Positions 14,907 through 23,046 of a stretch of DNA of 50,865 bases are shown in pieces. The notes under the pieces were generated by a model that searched no databases, was not told the DNA's origin, and was given only the letters and a program-made list of their open reading frames with translations. Every line of letters begins with the position of its first letter. Position 1 is the stretch's first letter. The position numbers and the translations under genes are program-made. Source of the stretch: an uncultured Prevotella sp. (GTDB taxonomy: Bacteria; Bacteroidota; Bacteroidia; Bacteroidales; Bacteroidaceae); assembly GCA_900550035.1 (NCBI GenBank), contig URQS01000021.1, positions 1 through 50,865 of the forward strand. The letters run 5' to 3'.

Positions 14907-16166
14907 TTATTCTGCCAGCAAAAACTTATATACCGGTACCACCTCAATATCCCTCCCAAGTTCGGCTGATGGTATTGTCTCTTCTTGGTCGTAAGTTATT
15001 ATCATGCTTTTCTTTGCATTAAGGAACTTTCCTACTTTTTGCAGTGCAGAGATTTCTCTGTTTCGTGTTGCATCCTCTGTCATACGATAAGATACCTGAA
15101 CAAGCAATCCGTCTTTAGGAACACAGAAGTCAACCTCCATGTTTTTGTTGTAATAATACAAGTCGTCGCCATACATCTTGTAAAGTTGTATAGCCACAAT
15201 ATTCTCCAACAACTTAGTCTCTGGCTGGAAGAGAAACAGGTTCAGAATACCGTTGTCGTAGAAATAATGTTTCTTTATCGTCTCACGTTCGGTGATAGAA
15301 TCGGTGAAGGAGCTGATACTGAATGTAAGAAATGATTCGTGAAGATAGTCGAGATATGAAGCAATGGTTTCTCTTGCTATTTTTGTTCCGTCTCCTTGTA
15401 GTATGTTTTGCAGACGTTTTATGGCAGTAGGTTGCATTACGCTGTCTGCCAATTTCCTTATAAGCAAGCGAAGACTGCGCTCATTCCTTACACCTTTTCT
15501 TATAACGATGTCTGAGTACAGAATTTTTTGATAAAGCGACTGAAGCCACGACTTCTTGTCTTGCATGTTGAAAACCTCCGACAGTCCGCCATAGTAGAAA
15601 TAATCGGAAAACAGTCTTAATACATCATTCTTTATAGGCGACAGTTCCCAGAATTTCGTAAGATGCACATGTCGGTATTCCAGATATTCCTCGAAAGAGA
15701 AGGGATGTATCTCCTTTGTCAGATATCTTCCCCCCAATGTAGAGCTTATCTCGCGACTAAGCATGTGGGCATTGCTTCCGGTGATGTATACACGATACTT
15801 CTCGTCTGCTAATCGGCGGGCAAAGTGCTCCCAACCTTCGACGTTCTGTATTTCATCGAGGAAGATGATAGGTTGATGACTGAACATTTCACGGTAAGCC
15901 TCAAGTATAAGGTGCAACTCTTCCTTGCGGATGTCGATGATACGTTCGTCCTCAAAATTGATAAACAAGATTTCTTCCAATGAATGTCCTTGCGCTACAA
16001 GGTCGTGTATCTTTTGATAAAGCATGTACGACTTGCCTGCACGACGAATGCCTATTAACACATAGTTTGCATTTTCCTCCAAACTTATGTTGCGTCCTTG
16101 TAGTTTCACTTTGCCCACAAATTCCTGCTGCCAAAGTATGATTTGCTTTATAACATTCTTGTCCAT
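14907..16166 (-). CDS. AAA ATPase with DUF4143 domain (second copy)
   Basis: This is a 419-residue protein. Walker A is GIRRAGKS (39-46), Walker B is PIIFLDEI, and ITGSNAHMLSREI and LGGRYLTKEIHPFSFEEYL are typical of the family. The C-terminus has the DUF4143 region and a PD-(D/E)XK-like MEVDFCVPKDGLLVQVSY. It is only distantly related to the ATPase at 5423-6559. It has a TATCTTTG box at 16195-16202 (minus strand). Upstream lie a stem-loop (16225-16245) and three 20-bp palindromic units at a 34-bp period (16242-16329). No partner gene is evident; the nearest neighbours are Sel1 and MATE genes. Confidence 0.88.
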   Translation of the reverse strand: MDKNVIKQIILWQQEFVGKVKLQGRNISLEENANYVLIGIRRAGKSYMLYQKIHDLVAQGHSLEEILFINFEDERIIDIRKEELHLILEAYREMFSHQPIIFLDEIQNVEGWEHFARRLADEKYRVYITGSNAHMLSREISSTLGGRYLTKEIHPFSFEEYLEYRHVHLTKFWELSPIKNDVLRLFSDYFYYGGLSEVFNMQDKKSWLQSLYQKILYSDIVIRKGVRNERSLRLLIRKLADSVMQPTAIKRLQNILQGDGTKIARETIASYLDYLHESFLTFSISSFTDSITERETIKKHYFYDNGILNLFLFQPETKLLENIVAIQLYKMYGDDLYYYNKNMEVDFCVPKDGLLVQVSYRMTEDATRNREISALQKVGKFLNAKKSMIITYDQEETIPSAELGRDIEVVPVYKFLLAE

Positions 16167-16224
16167 AATCTTTGCATTTATACTGTTCTAATTGCAAAGA
16201 TAGCATAAATAAATGATATAAACA

Positions 16225-16329
16225 GCATCTTTTCCGTAAAGATGCAGTCTATACACTACATATTTTTACTAAAACATGCAGTCTATACACTGCATAATTC
16301 CATTGAAATATGCAGTGTATAGACTGCAT
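16225..16329. repeat. Iterated palindromes (34-bp period) upstream of the second ATPase
   Basis: Three 20-bp units lie at 16242-16261, 16276-16295 and 16310-16329, with starts exactly 34 bp apart. The middle unit has arms ATGCAGT and ACTGCAT around CTATAC. The third is the same palindrome with an inverted centre (GTATAG). The first has one arm degraded (ACTACAT). A further hairpin, GCATCTTT/AAAGATGC with a 5-nt loop, lies at 16225-16245. The array starts right after the MATE stop codon and ends about 60 nt before the ATPase start. This is not a CRISPR: the intervals are 14 nt. Confidence 0.8.
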
Positions 16330-16335
16330 CCCTTG

Positions 16336-17727
16336 CTATGCTGCTTGCTTTTTCAGCCTATGCTGCACCCAAAGGAAGGCTGGAATTAGGAATATATCTG
16401 CCATAATCCAGGCTACGGGGTCGCCTAAGCAGACACCAGTCCAAGTCAGGGCTGGGACGAGCCAGAGGCTTACGCCACAGCGGGCAATCATTTCCATGAC
16501 ACCACTAAGCATTGAAAGGTTGCTGAAACCGAGTCCTTGAATAGAGTAGCGCAGTATGGTTAGCAATCCGAGAGCAGGGTAGAAGTAGTTGGCAATGCGC
16601 ATGAACTGTGCAGCACGACTTACTACCTCAGCCTCACCACTGTCTACAAATAGGCGCATCATCCAGTCGGCAAAGGGATAAATTACGGCGAAGGTGAAGA
16701 CGAAGTATACCAGCATAAGGCAGATAGCATCCTTCACTCCCTTGGAGATACGACTCATTTGGCGTGCGCCAAGGTTCTGTCCGCAATAGGTAGCCATAGC
16801 CACTCCGATGTTCTCGAATACACAAGTGAAGAGATATTTAATTCGCATTGAGGCAGTAAAGGCAGCCACGCATGTGGTGCCGAGGGCATTGTTGGCACTC
16901 TGAAGCATAATGATGCCAATGCCGGTGATGGAGAATTGCAGACCCATAGGCACACCATTATTCAGCAGAATACTTGTACGCTTGTTGTCAAAGCGTCGTT
17001 CGTCGCCATGAGGAATGAGCAGTTGCATGCGCTTGCGTATGTACCATACGCATAACATAACCGAAAGGGCTTGCGACAACCATGTGGCGATGCCTGCTCC
17101 GGCTACACCCATACCGCAACCGAGTATGAGCACAATGTCGAGCAGAATGTTGACAACGGCAGATGTGATGAGAAAATAGAACGGTTGACGCGAATTGCCG
17201 AGGGCACGTATCTGACCAGAGAAGAGATTGAAGCCGAACGTGAAGGGTATGGCGGCAAATTGCGACATAAGGAATATGTAGGCATCGTGGAATATGTCGG
17301 CAGGGGTGTTGACCAATTGCAGGATTCTGTGACAGAACATAAGCGATAGAAGTGTTACAACTGTTGCAATGACAGCTGATATTCTTACGGCATTGGCTAC
17401 ATAAATGCGCATCTTATGATAGTCCTTTGCGCCGAACGCCTGTGCTACGGGAATTGCAAATCCTGCACAAGCTCCGTTGCAGAATCCCATGACAAGAAAC
17501 ATTATCGACGACGATGCACCCACAGCTGCCAGCGCACCAACGCCAATCCATCTGCCTACGATGGCGGCATCAATCACGAGATACATCTGTTGCAGAATGT
17601 AGCCCAATATGAGTGGCAGGGCAAACTTGCAGATCTGGCGCAGTGGCGAGCCTACAGTCATATCGCTGACTGACGCAGACTTTGAAGATGCAGAATGCGC
17701 CTGTACTTTGTTTTTCTCAGTTTTCAT
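16336..17727 (-). CDS. MATE-family multidrug/Na+ efflux transporter
   Basis: This protein is about 463 residues from the ATG at 17727 (MKTEKNKVQAHSA); the frame is open back to 17802 but the extra 25 residues are polar and untypical. Twelve hydrophobic helices are evident in two MatE halves, starting with SPLRQICKFALPLILGYILQ and MYLVIDAAIVGRWIGVGALA. MATE proteins export cationic drugs or metabolites using a Na+ or H+ gradient. A Ser/Ala-rich leader of about 20 residues precedes the first helix. The gene is downstream of, and in the same direction as, the Dcu transporter, separated by a strong hairpin, so it probably has its own promoter. Confidence 0.9.
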   Translation of the reverse strand: MKTEKNKVQAHSASSKSASVSDMTVGSPLRQICKFALPLILGYILQQMYLVIDAAIVGRWIGVGALAAVGASSSIMFLVMGFCNGACAGFAIPVAQAFGAKDYHKMRIYVANAVRISAVIATVVTLLSLMFCHRILQLVNTPADIFHDAYIFLMSQFAAIPFTFGFNLFSGQIRALGNSRQPFYFLITSAVVNILLDIVLILGCGMGVAGAGIATWLSQALSVMLCVWYIRKRMQLLIPHGDERRFDNKRTSILLNNGVPMGLQFSITGIGIIMLQSANNALGTTCVAAFTASMRIKYLFTCVFENIGVAMATYCGQNLGARQMSRISKGVKDAICLMLVYFVFTFAVIYPFADWMMRLFVDSGEAEVVSRAAQFMRIANYFYPALGLLTILRYSIQGLGFSNLSMLSGVMEMIARCGVSLWLVPALTWTGVCLGDPVAWIMADIFLIPAFLWVQHRLKKQAA

Positions 17728-17778
17728 ATTTCTTTTATAGTTATCCTTTAAACAATAAATATCTGTATGTATATTCTG

Positions 17779-17812
17779 CCCCTTCCGCCTGCATAAATGC
17801 AAGGCGAAGGGG
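17779..17812 (-). terminator. Strong hairpin after the Dcu transporter gene
   Basis: CCCCTTCCGCC and GGCGAAGGGG flank TGCATAAATGCA, giving a stem of more than 14 pairs, 10 nt past the transporter stop. The U-tract is weak on both strands. It probably ends or insulates the transporter transcript. Confidence 0.6.
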
Positions 17813-17821
17813 TAGCCTTTG

Positions 17822-19165
17822 CTATAGGAATTGTATGATGATGTAGCCTACTCCTATTGATACAAACGTAGTGATGAAGCCTGCCAGCTGGAACGAATGG
17901 TTGATGACAAACCTGCCGATACGTGTAGAACCCGTGCGGTCGAAGTTGATGGCTGCGACGGTGGTGGGATAGTTAGGCAGGAAGAAATAGCCGTTGACAG
18001 CAGGGAACATGGCAACGAGTGCCAGTGGCGAGATGCCCAGTCCTATGCCCAACGGGTAAAGCGTGCGCACCGTGGCAGCCTGCGAGAACAGCATGATAGC
18101 CATGATGAAGAGGGCAATGGCAAAAAGGAACGGATATTGGGTGATAATGTTGGCTATGTGACCCTTGAAGAATTCCAGGTTGCCGTTGAAGAAAGTGTCG
18201 CCCATCCATGCAATGCCGAATATGGCAACCAGGGCGTTTATGCCCGCAGCAAATACGTTGCCCTTCACGGCATCCTGCACGTTGGCCTTGCTCACAAGCA
18301 GGATGAGGGCTGCGGTAGACATCATTATGATCTCGATAATCTCCGGCATGCTGACGTGATGCAGTTCGCCATTGAGCATGAACGACGGACGCAGCGACGG
18401 CGCACTACCGAATACTACTACCAGCAACACGCCCATTAGAAAAGCCATCACAGCATACTTGGCGTGCGGATCGGGATTCTTTATCATGTTGTCGATGAGC
18501 TTGCTGTCCTTCTCGGGATTGATTATGCCCTGACGTACACGCTCCTGGTATATCTCGTCCTCGTTCAGTTCCTTACCCACGCGGTTCTGTACAAAGGCAG
18601 CTACGAGTATGGCTATGAGCGAAGCGGGAATGCAGACAATCAGGATGTGCTTCAGTTCGATGCCGGCTCCGCCCAGAAGGTCGGTGCTTATGACTGCGGC
18701 TGTAGCTGCAGAGACCGGACTTCCGGTTATGCCCAACGATGCCGATATGGTGGCAACGCTCAACGGGCGCTCAGGACGAATCTTTGAGTTGGTGGCAATC
18801 TCTGAAATGATAGGCAGGAGCGAATAGCTTGTGTGTGCAGTTCCTGCTACCAGACAGAAGAGCCATGTGGTGAGCGGACCGAAATAGGTGATGTGTGTGG
18901 GATGCTTGCGCAGGAATTTGGCTGCCAAACCTACAAGATAGTCAAGTCCGCCAGCTGCCTGCAATGTGGCAGCTGCCGTTATCACCGACACGATGATAAG
19001 CATCACGTCGATAGGCAGATTGCCCGGCTTAAGTCCGAAGATGAAGACAAGAATGAAGACACCCACCATGCCGTAGATGCCGAGGCCGATGCCGCCTACG
19101 CGCGCACCTTTAAAGATGAGAGCCAGTACGATGGCAAATTGTAAAAGGATAATAGCTGTAGCCAT
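17822..19165 (-). CDS. dcuB: Anaerobic C4-dicarboxylate transporter (DcuA/DcuB family)
   Basis: This is a 447-residue integral membrane protein with about ten helices. Family landmarks include LKPGNLPIDVMLIIVSVITA, the conserved GTAHTSYSLLPII and SASLGITGSPVSAATAAV near residues 105-160, and PNYPTTVAAINFDRTGSTRIG near the C-terminus. Dcu carriers exchange fumarate, malate or aspartate for succinate. That suits a fermentative anaerobe that excretes succinate. The subtype (DcuA or DcuB) is not certain. A TAAATTTG box lies upstream at about 19218-19225 (minus strand). The gene is divergent from mazG. Confidence 0.9.
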   Translation of the reverse strand: MATAIILLQFAIVLALIFKGARVGGIGLGIYGMVGVFILVFIFGLKPGNLPIDVMLIIVSVITAAATLQAAGGLDYLVGLAAKFLRKHPTHITYFGPLTTWLFCLVAGTAHTSYSLLPIISEIATNSKIRPERPLSVATISASLGITGSPVSAATAAVISTDLLGGAGIELKHILIVCIPASLIAILVAAFVQNRVGKELNEDEIYQERVRQGIINPEKDSKLIDNMIKNPDPHAKYAVMAFLMGVLLVVVFGSAPSLRPSFMLNGELHHVSMPEIIEIIMMSTAALILLVSKANVQDAVKGNVFAAGINALVAIFGIAWMGDTFFNGNLEFFKGHIANIITQYPFLFAIALFIMAIMLFSQAATVRTLYPLGIGLGISPLALVAMFPAVNGYFFLPNYPTTVAAINFDRTGSTRIGRFVINHSFQLAGFITTFVSIGVGYIIIQFL

Positions 19166-19387
19166 AAAGGTTTTGTCTTAAGTATTATTTTTTTTCAGTT
19201 TTAGTAAATTCTATGGTGCAAATTTACGGTTTTTTCCTAAAATATGATTTTAATATTTCTGACAAAGATTTGTAAATTACGAATGAAATTGAAAAATCCT
19301 ATTTATAGTGTCGATTTTTATTCTTACCTTTGCGTTATCGTATACCGCACCAATTGGTATGCCCCACATATTTAATATATATACACT

Positions 19388-20242
19388 ATGCATACAAGAG
19401 AAGAAAAACTCAAGGCTTTCGGACGTCTGCTGGATGTGCTCGACGAGTTGCGCGAGAAATGTCCGTGGGACCGCAAGCAGACCAACGAGTCGCTTCGCCC
19501 CAACACCATAGAAGAGACATTCGAACTGTGCGACGCCCTGCTTAAGGACGACGAGCCTAATATCTGCAAGGAATTGGGCGACGTGTTGCTGCACGTATGC
19601 TTCTATGCCCGTATAGGTCAGGAGAAACAACAGTTTGACATGGCAGACGTCTGCAACAAGCTTGTCGACAAACTCATATTCCGCCATCCTCACGTATATC
19701 ACCCGTCGCAAGTAGGAGCGCCCGAACCCAAGCCGTTGCCTTATGGCGAGAAGGAGGAAGAGCGCGACAATTCGGAAGAGGTGAAGACCGCACAGCAGGT
19801 GATAGAGAACTGGGAACAGATAAAACTGCGTGAGAAGGACGGCAACAAGCGTGTGTTATCGGGTGTGCCCGACGCTCTGCCGGCACTCATCAAGGCTTAT
19901 CGCATACAGGACAAGGCACGCAATGTAGGCTTCGACTGGGAGGACAAGGGCGACGTATGGGGCAAGGTGCGCGAGGAACTCGGCGAACTTGAGACTGAAC
20001 TGCGCAAGGAAGACCGCGAGCATTCTACCGAAGAATTCGGCGACTTCCTCTTCTCGCTTATCAATGCCGCACGTCTGTACAAGATCAATCCCGACACCGC
20101 TCTTGAGAAAACCAACGCCAAATTCATACGCCGATTCAACTATATAGAGGAGCATTCGATACGCATAGGCAAGCCATTGAAGGATATGACGCTCGGCGAG
20201 ATGGATGCGTTGTGGAACGAGGCAAAGGCTCAGGAAAAGTAA
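19388..20242 (+). CDS. mazG: Nucleoside triphosphate pyrophosphohydrolase MazG
   Basis: This is a 284-residue two-domain MazG that hydrolyses (d)NTPs to NMP and pyrophosphate. The first domain has CPWDRKQTNESLRPNTIEE, then ELGDVLLHVCFYARI; the second has VGFDWEDKGDVWGKVREEL and EEFGDFLFSLINAAR. Each domain carries EExx(12-28)ExxD-type metal-binding residues. A TACCTTTG box (19325-19332) is followed by a leader of about 50 nt with the palindrome ACCAATTGGT (19349-19358). A lipoprotein gene follows after 18 nt and then rnz, likely one operon. Confidence 0.95.
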   Translation: MHTREEKLKAFGRLLDVLDELREKCPWDRKQTNESLRPNTIEETFELCDALLKDDEPNICKELGDVLLHVCFYARIGQEKQQFDMADVCNKLVDKLIFRHPHVYHPSQVGAPEPKPLPYGEKEEERDNSEEVKTAQQVIENWEQIKLREKDGNKRVLSGVPDALPALIKAYRIQDKARNVGFDWEDKGDVWGKVREELGELETELRKEDREHSTEEFGDFLFSLINAARLYKINPDTALEKTNAKFIRRFNYIEEHSIRIGKPLKDMTLGEMDALWNEAKAQEK

Positions 20243-20260
20243 TAATCAAACCGTTGTATC

Positions 20261-20839
20261 ATGAACAAGTTGAAATTATTCTTGGCAGTGGCAATCGTAA
20301 TGCTGGTTGCCGGCTGCAACGACAGAAAGCAGAAGCCGCAGACTGTTGACAATGACGATGTTGAAGTGGCTGACTCTACAGTGTATGGAGTGTGCGGCGA
20401 CGGCACATCGATGCACTCAATGGAACTCATCACCGATGCAGGCGACACGCTGACATACACCATTCTTGATGCCGAGGCAGATATGGACGGCGGCATCACT
20501 GAAGGTATCGTGTCGAATGTAGAGGGAGGATTTATGGCTGGCGACAAGATGGCGGTGACCGGATTGAAGACAGCCGATGGCGAACTTGTTGCCACACGTG
20601 TTATCAACGTTACATCACTGTTGGGCCATTGGACCAGCATCGACCGCAACTTCATGATAGAGGAGGGCGGAACAGTACACTCGGAAGTGAAAGCCGAGAC
20701 CAACCCGTGGACATCATGGAAGATTCTGAACGGACAACTGCTGCTCAATCGCGATACGTTCGACATCACATCGCTCAGTGCCGACTCGCTCTATCTCGAA
20801 AACCAGAAGGGCATATACATATACAAGCGTCAGAAGTAA
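20261..20839 (+). CDS. Outer- or inner-membrane lipoprotein, possibly lipocalin-like
   Basis: This is a 192-residue protein with a lipoprotein signal peptide: a Lys-rich start, a hydrophobic core and the lipobox VAGC with Cys19. An acidic linker follows (about 25-40). The rest is predicted beta-rich: TLTYTILDAEADMDGGI, GDKMAVTGLKTADGELVA, and then a segment, LGHWTSIDRNFMIEEGG, resembling the GxW start of lipocalin-like domains. The substrate is unknown. It sits 18 nt after mazG and 50 nt before rnz. Its last codons (AAGCGTCAGAA) are repeated 43 bp downstream, just before the rnz start. Confidence 0.75.
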   Translation: MNKLKLFLAVAIVMLVAGCNDRKQKPQTVDNDDVEVADSTVYGVCGDGTSMHSMELITDAGDTLTYTILDAEADMDGGITEGIVSNVEGGFMAGDKMAVTGLKTADGELVATRVINVTSLLGHWTSIDRNFMIEEGGTVHSEVKAETNPWTSWKILNGQLLLNRDTFDITSLSADSLYLENQKGIYIYKRQK

Positions 20840-20889
20840 TTATCCGAACGTAAGAAAACAACAATTCAAGCGTCAGAAATAAAACAACA

Positions 20890-21804
20890 ATGGAACCATT
20901 CAAAATCCATATACTCGGATGTGGCTCGGCTCTGCCCACCTTGCGCCATAATCCATCGTCGCAGGTGGTGGAGCTGCGCGGCAAGCAGTTTATGATTGAC
21001 TGTGGCGAGGGTACGCAGACGCAGATGCGCCGCTCACGCATAGGATTCAACAAGATAGTGGCAATATTCATATCGCATATCCATGGCGACCACTGTTTCG
21101 GACTGATAGGCATGCTCTCATCGTTCGGTCTGTTGGGCCGTACAATGCCGCTTGCCATCTATGCGCCTAAGGACTTCAAGCCTGTGCTCGACATGCTTCT
21201 TGCCACATTCTGCACCGATTTCGACTACGAGATACAGTTTCATGCTGTCGACACAACCAAGCAACAGGTGGTGTACGAGGACCGAAGCCTTACGGTAGAG
21301 ACTATTCCACTGAAGCATCGTGTGCCTACATGCGGCTATCTGTTTCGCGAGAAACCGACGCTGCCGCACATACGTCGTGACATGATTGATTTCTATGGTA
21401 TACCCACATCGCAGATAAACAACATAAAGAACGGAGCTTCGTGGACGGACGAAGAGGGTAGGGAGGTGCCCAACTCACGACTCACGACTCCTGCTGACCC
21501 ACCGCGTAGCTATGCTTACTGTAGCGACACGTGTTATCTGCCCGAACTTGCCGCACGCATTAGCGGTGTGACGTGTCTGTATCATGAGTCGACTTATGCA
21601 ACAGATGATATCGAAAAGGCACAAAAATATTATCACACTACTGCGGCACAGGCTGCTACGGTGGCACGTGATGCACAGGTGGGCAAGTTGCTGCTTGGAC
21701 ATTACAGTTCGAAGTATGAGAATGAGGAGGTGTTGCTCAATGAAGCCAGTCAGGTGTTTGATGCTTCTGAATTGGCTAACGAGGGTATGGTTGTCACACT
21801 CTGA
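20890..21804 (+). CDS. rnz: Ribonuclease Z
   Basis: This 304-residue metallo-beta-lactamase-fold nuclease makes the endonucleolytic cut that removes 3' trailers of tRNA precursors. The zinc motif is SHIHGDH (62-68: His63, His65, Asp67, His68). Other landmarks are the N-terminal LGCGSALPT, the PxKHxVP-like IPLKHRVPTCGY, the SYAYCSDTCY strand, HESTYATDD and the C-terminal LGHYSSKY. Length and order match the short-form (bacterial) family. It is the last gene of the mazG-lipoprotein-rnz run. An inverted repeat (GGATAAAA at 21863-21870, TTTTATCC at 21903-21910) follows and may act as a terminator. Confidence 0.95.
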   Translation: MEPFKIHILGCGSALPTLRHNPSSQVVELRGKQFMIDCGEGTQTQMRRSRIGFNKIVAIFISHIHGDHCFGLIGMLSSFGLLGRTMPLAIYAPKDFKPVLDMLLATFCTDFDYEIQFHAVDTTKQQVVYEDRSLTVETIPLKHRVPTCGYLFREKPTLPHIRRDMIDFYGIPTSQINNIKNGASWTDEEGREVPNSRLTTPADPPRSYAYCSDTCYLPELAARISGVTCLYHESTYATDDIEKAQKYYHTTAAQAATVARDAQVGKLLLGHYSSKYENEEVLLNEASQVFDASELANEGMVVTL

Positions 21805-21958
21805 TTAGCGAAAAATGTACATCGCCACATATTTATATATAAAACGATCTATTTATAAAACTGGATAAAAGGCTTATAAAAAATAGTACGTTTAAGCTTT
21901 GTTTTTATCCACTTAATCCGTATAAAAGTACGTTTGTGCCATATGTACAAAAAGTGTG

Positions 21959-21990
21959 TTTGTGGGGTAGAATGATTTTGTGTATATTTG
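21959..21990 (+). promoter_or_regulatory. Promoter of a candidate small RNA
   Basis: TTTG (21959-21962), a 20-nt spacer and TATATTTG (21983-21990). A perfect dyad, TTGTCA-AA-TGACAA (21993-22006), lies at the expected start point and may be an operator or a 5' hairpin. Confidence 0.6.
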
Positions 21991-21996
21991 CATTGT

Positions 21997-22080
21997 CAAA
22001 TGACAAAGGAACACAAAAACATTTATTATAATAGCGGGCATGGTGAGATTTAAAGGCGAATTTTACCATGCCCATTTTCT
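21997..22080 (+). ncRNA. Candidate small RNA of about 80 nt
   Basis: A near-consensus promoter is followed within 85 nt by an intrinsic terminator: GGGCATGGT (22036-22044) pairs perfectly with ACCATGCCC (22065-22073) and a U-rich tail follows. No convincing reading frame lies between. The hairpin loop of 20 nt is A/G-rich and unpaired (GAGATTTAAAGGCG), a possible seed region. The alternative is that the hairpin only ends mscL on the opposite strand, but the U-tract is better on the plus strand. The preceding 150 bases after rnz contain one inverted repeat and no gene. Confidence 0.45.
22036..22080 (+). terminator. Intrinsic terminator between rnz/sRNA and mscL
   Basis: A nine-base-pair perfect stem (GGGCATGGT/ACCATGCCC) is followed by ATTTTCTTTTG. 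It can serve the plus-strand small transcript and perhaps the convergent mscL mRNA. Confidence 0.7.
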
Positions 22081-22106
22081 TTTGTTTGTTTCTTTAGTGG
22101 TTGGCT

Positions 22107-22550
22107 TTATTTATTCTGGTTCTTCAGCAAATCGCGTATCTCGGTAAGCAAGATCTCTTCCTTAGTAGGTTTCGGTTCTTCAGGGGTAGCTTCTGATTGC
22201 TTCTGTTCCTCTTCCTTCTTCTTCAGACTTGCGAGTTTGTTGATGCCCTTGACAAGCATGAACACGCAGAAAGCAATGATGACAAAGTCGATGATAGTCT
22301 GAATGAATGTGCCGTAGTTGATGGTGGCAGCCTGCATGGTTTCGCCTGCAATATGTACCGACGGAAGTTCAAACTTCAAGTCACTGAAATTTACACCACC
22401 GATGAGCCAGCCAATAGGTGGCATAATGATGTCGTTGACGATTGAAGAAACTATCTTGCCAAATGCGCCACCGATGATTACACCGACAGCCATGTCTACC
22501 GCATTGCCCTTTACGGCAAATGCCTTGAACTCGTTAAGAATACTACTCAT
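22107..22550 (-). CDS. mscL: Large-conductance mechanosensitive channel MscL
   Basis: This is a 147-residue protein. The amphipathic N-terminus (LNEFKAFAVKGNAVDMAVGV) leads into the pore helix IIGGAFGKIVSSIVNDIIMPP. A periplasmic loop and TM2 (IQTIIDFVIIAFCVFMLVKGI) follow, then a Lys/Glu-rich linker and the C-terminal helix PTKEEILLTEIRDLLKNQ. MscL opens under membrane tension and protects cells from hypo-osmotic shock. Its promoter reads TTGG-N18-TAAATTTG on the minus strand (22587-22616). Confidence 0.97.
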   Translation of the reverse strand: MSSILNEFKAFAVKGNAVDMAVGVIIGGAFGKIVSSIVNDIIMPPIGWLIGGVNFSDLKFELPSVHIAGETMQAATINYGTFIQTIIDFVIIAFCVFMLVKGINKLASLKKKEEEQKQSEATPEEPKPTKEEILLTEIRDLLKNQNK

Positions 22551-22586
22551 GGTTTTAAATTGTTTGTGTTTATATTAGTGTCGGTG

Positions 22587-22616
22587 CAAATTTAGCGAAA
22601 AAATCGTCAAAACCAA
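22587..22616 (-). promoter_or_regulatory. mscL promoter
   Basis: On the minus strand TTGG (22613-22616) and TAAATTTG (22587-22594) are 18 nt apart, giving a leader of about 30 nt before the mscL ATG. Confidence 0.65.
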
Positions 22617-22874
22617 TAATCCGCTGAATGTTTTTTTTCAGATAGAATTTCGCTTTTGTACAAACACGCTACCTATAATATATAATGTAGAGTCGGCAGT
22701 TATACAATGATGTATTATGTACGGATAAAATAATAGAATGCAATCAGCAGTTTGCCGAGTGTGTACTATTGGTTTTTGTGTGCGTTTTGCAAACTACATA
22801 TTGCAATCGCTATAGTCAGAAAGGAAATAGTGATTATGTAATGAGATTTTTATATAAATTAATACTTTAATTGT
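22617..22874. other. Intergenic stretch between mscL and gapA promoters
   Basis: About 250 bases with no supported gene, RNA or strong hairpin. It is moderately AT-rich; I see nothing further in it. Confidence 0.6.
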
Positions 22875-23046
22875 CTTTCTTTTCAGAAAATAATTATTAT
22901 CTTTGCAGCGAAATAAAAGGAGTAATCCTAACAAGTGTGGCGACATTCTTACGCTTCTATGTCTCATTAACAAGAAAAACGGACTTTGTTAATACATTTG
23001 TATGGTATAAGATACAAAATTAACCCTTTAAATAAAATAAAGTAAA
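22875..23046 (+). promoter_or_regulatory. gapA promoter and long leader
   Basis: A weak -33 (CTTT, 22875-22878) and TATCTTTG (22898-22905) precede gapA by about 140 nt. The leader contains the hairpin ATTAACAA (22966-22973) with TTGTTAAT (22986-22993). No upstream frame stands out. A leader this long on a highly expressed gene may affect mRNA stability. Confidence 0.5.

Noticed and set aside
16242..16329. Possible CRISPR array
   Set aside because: Only three 20-bp units with 14-nt intervals, one inverted, and no cas genes in the window.
17897..18439. 180-codon plus-strand frame opposite the Dcu gene
   Set aside because: Shadow of a membrane protein gene, giving a charged nonsense protein.
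22617..22874. tRNA or riboswitch in the mscL-gapA gap
   Set aside because: No cloverleaf, CCA-type acceptor stem or known riboswitch core could be found by eye.
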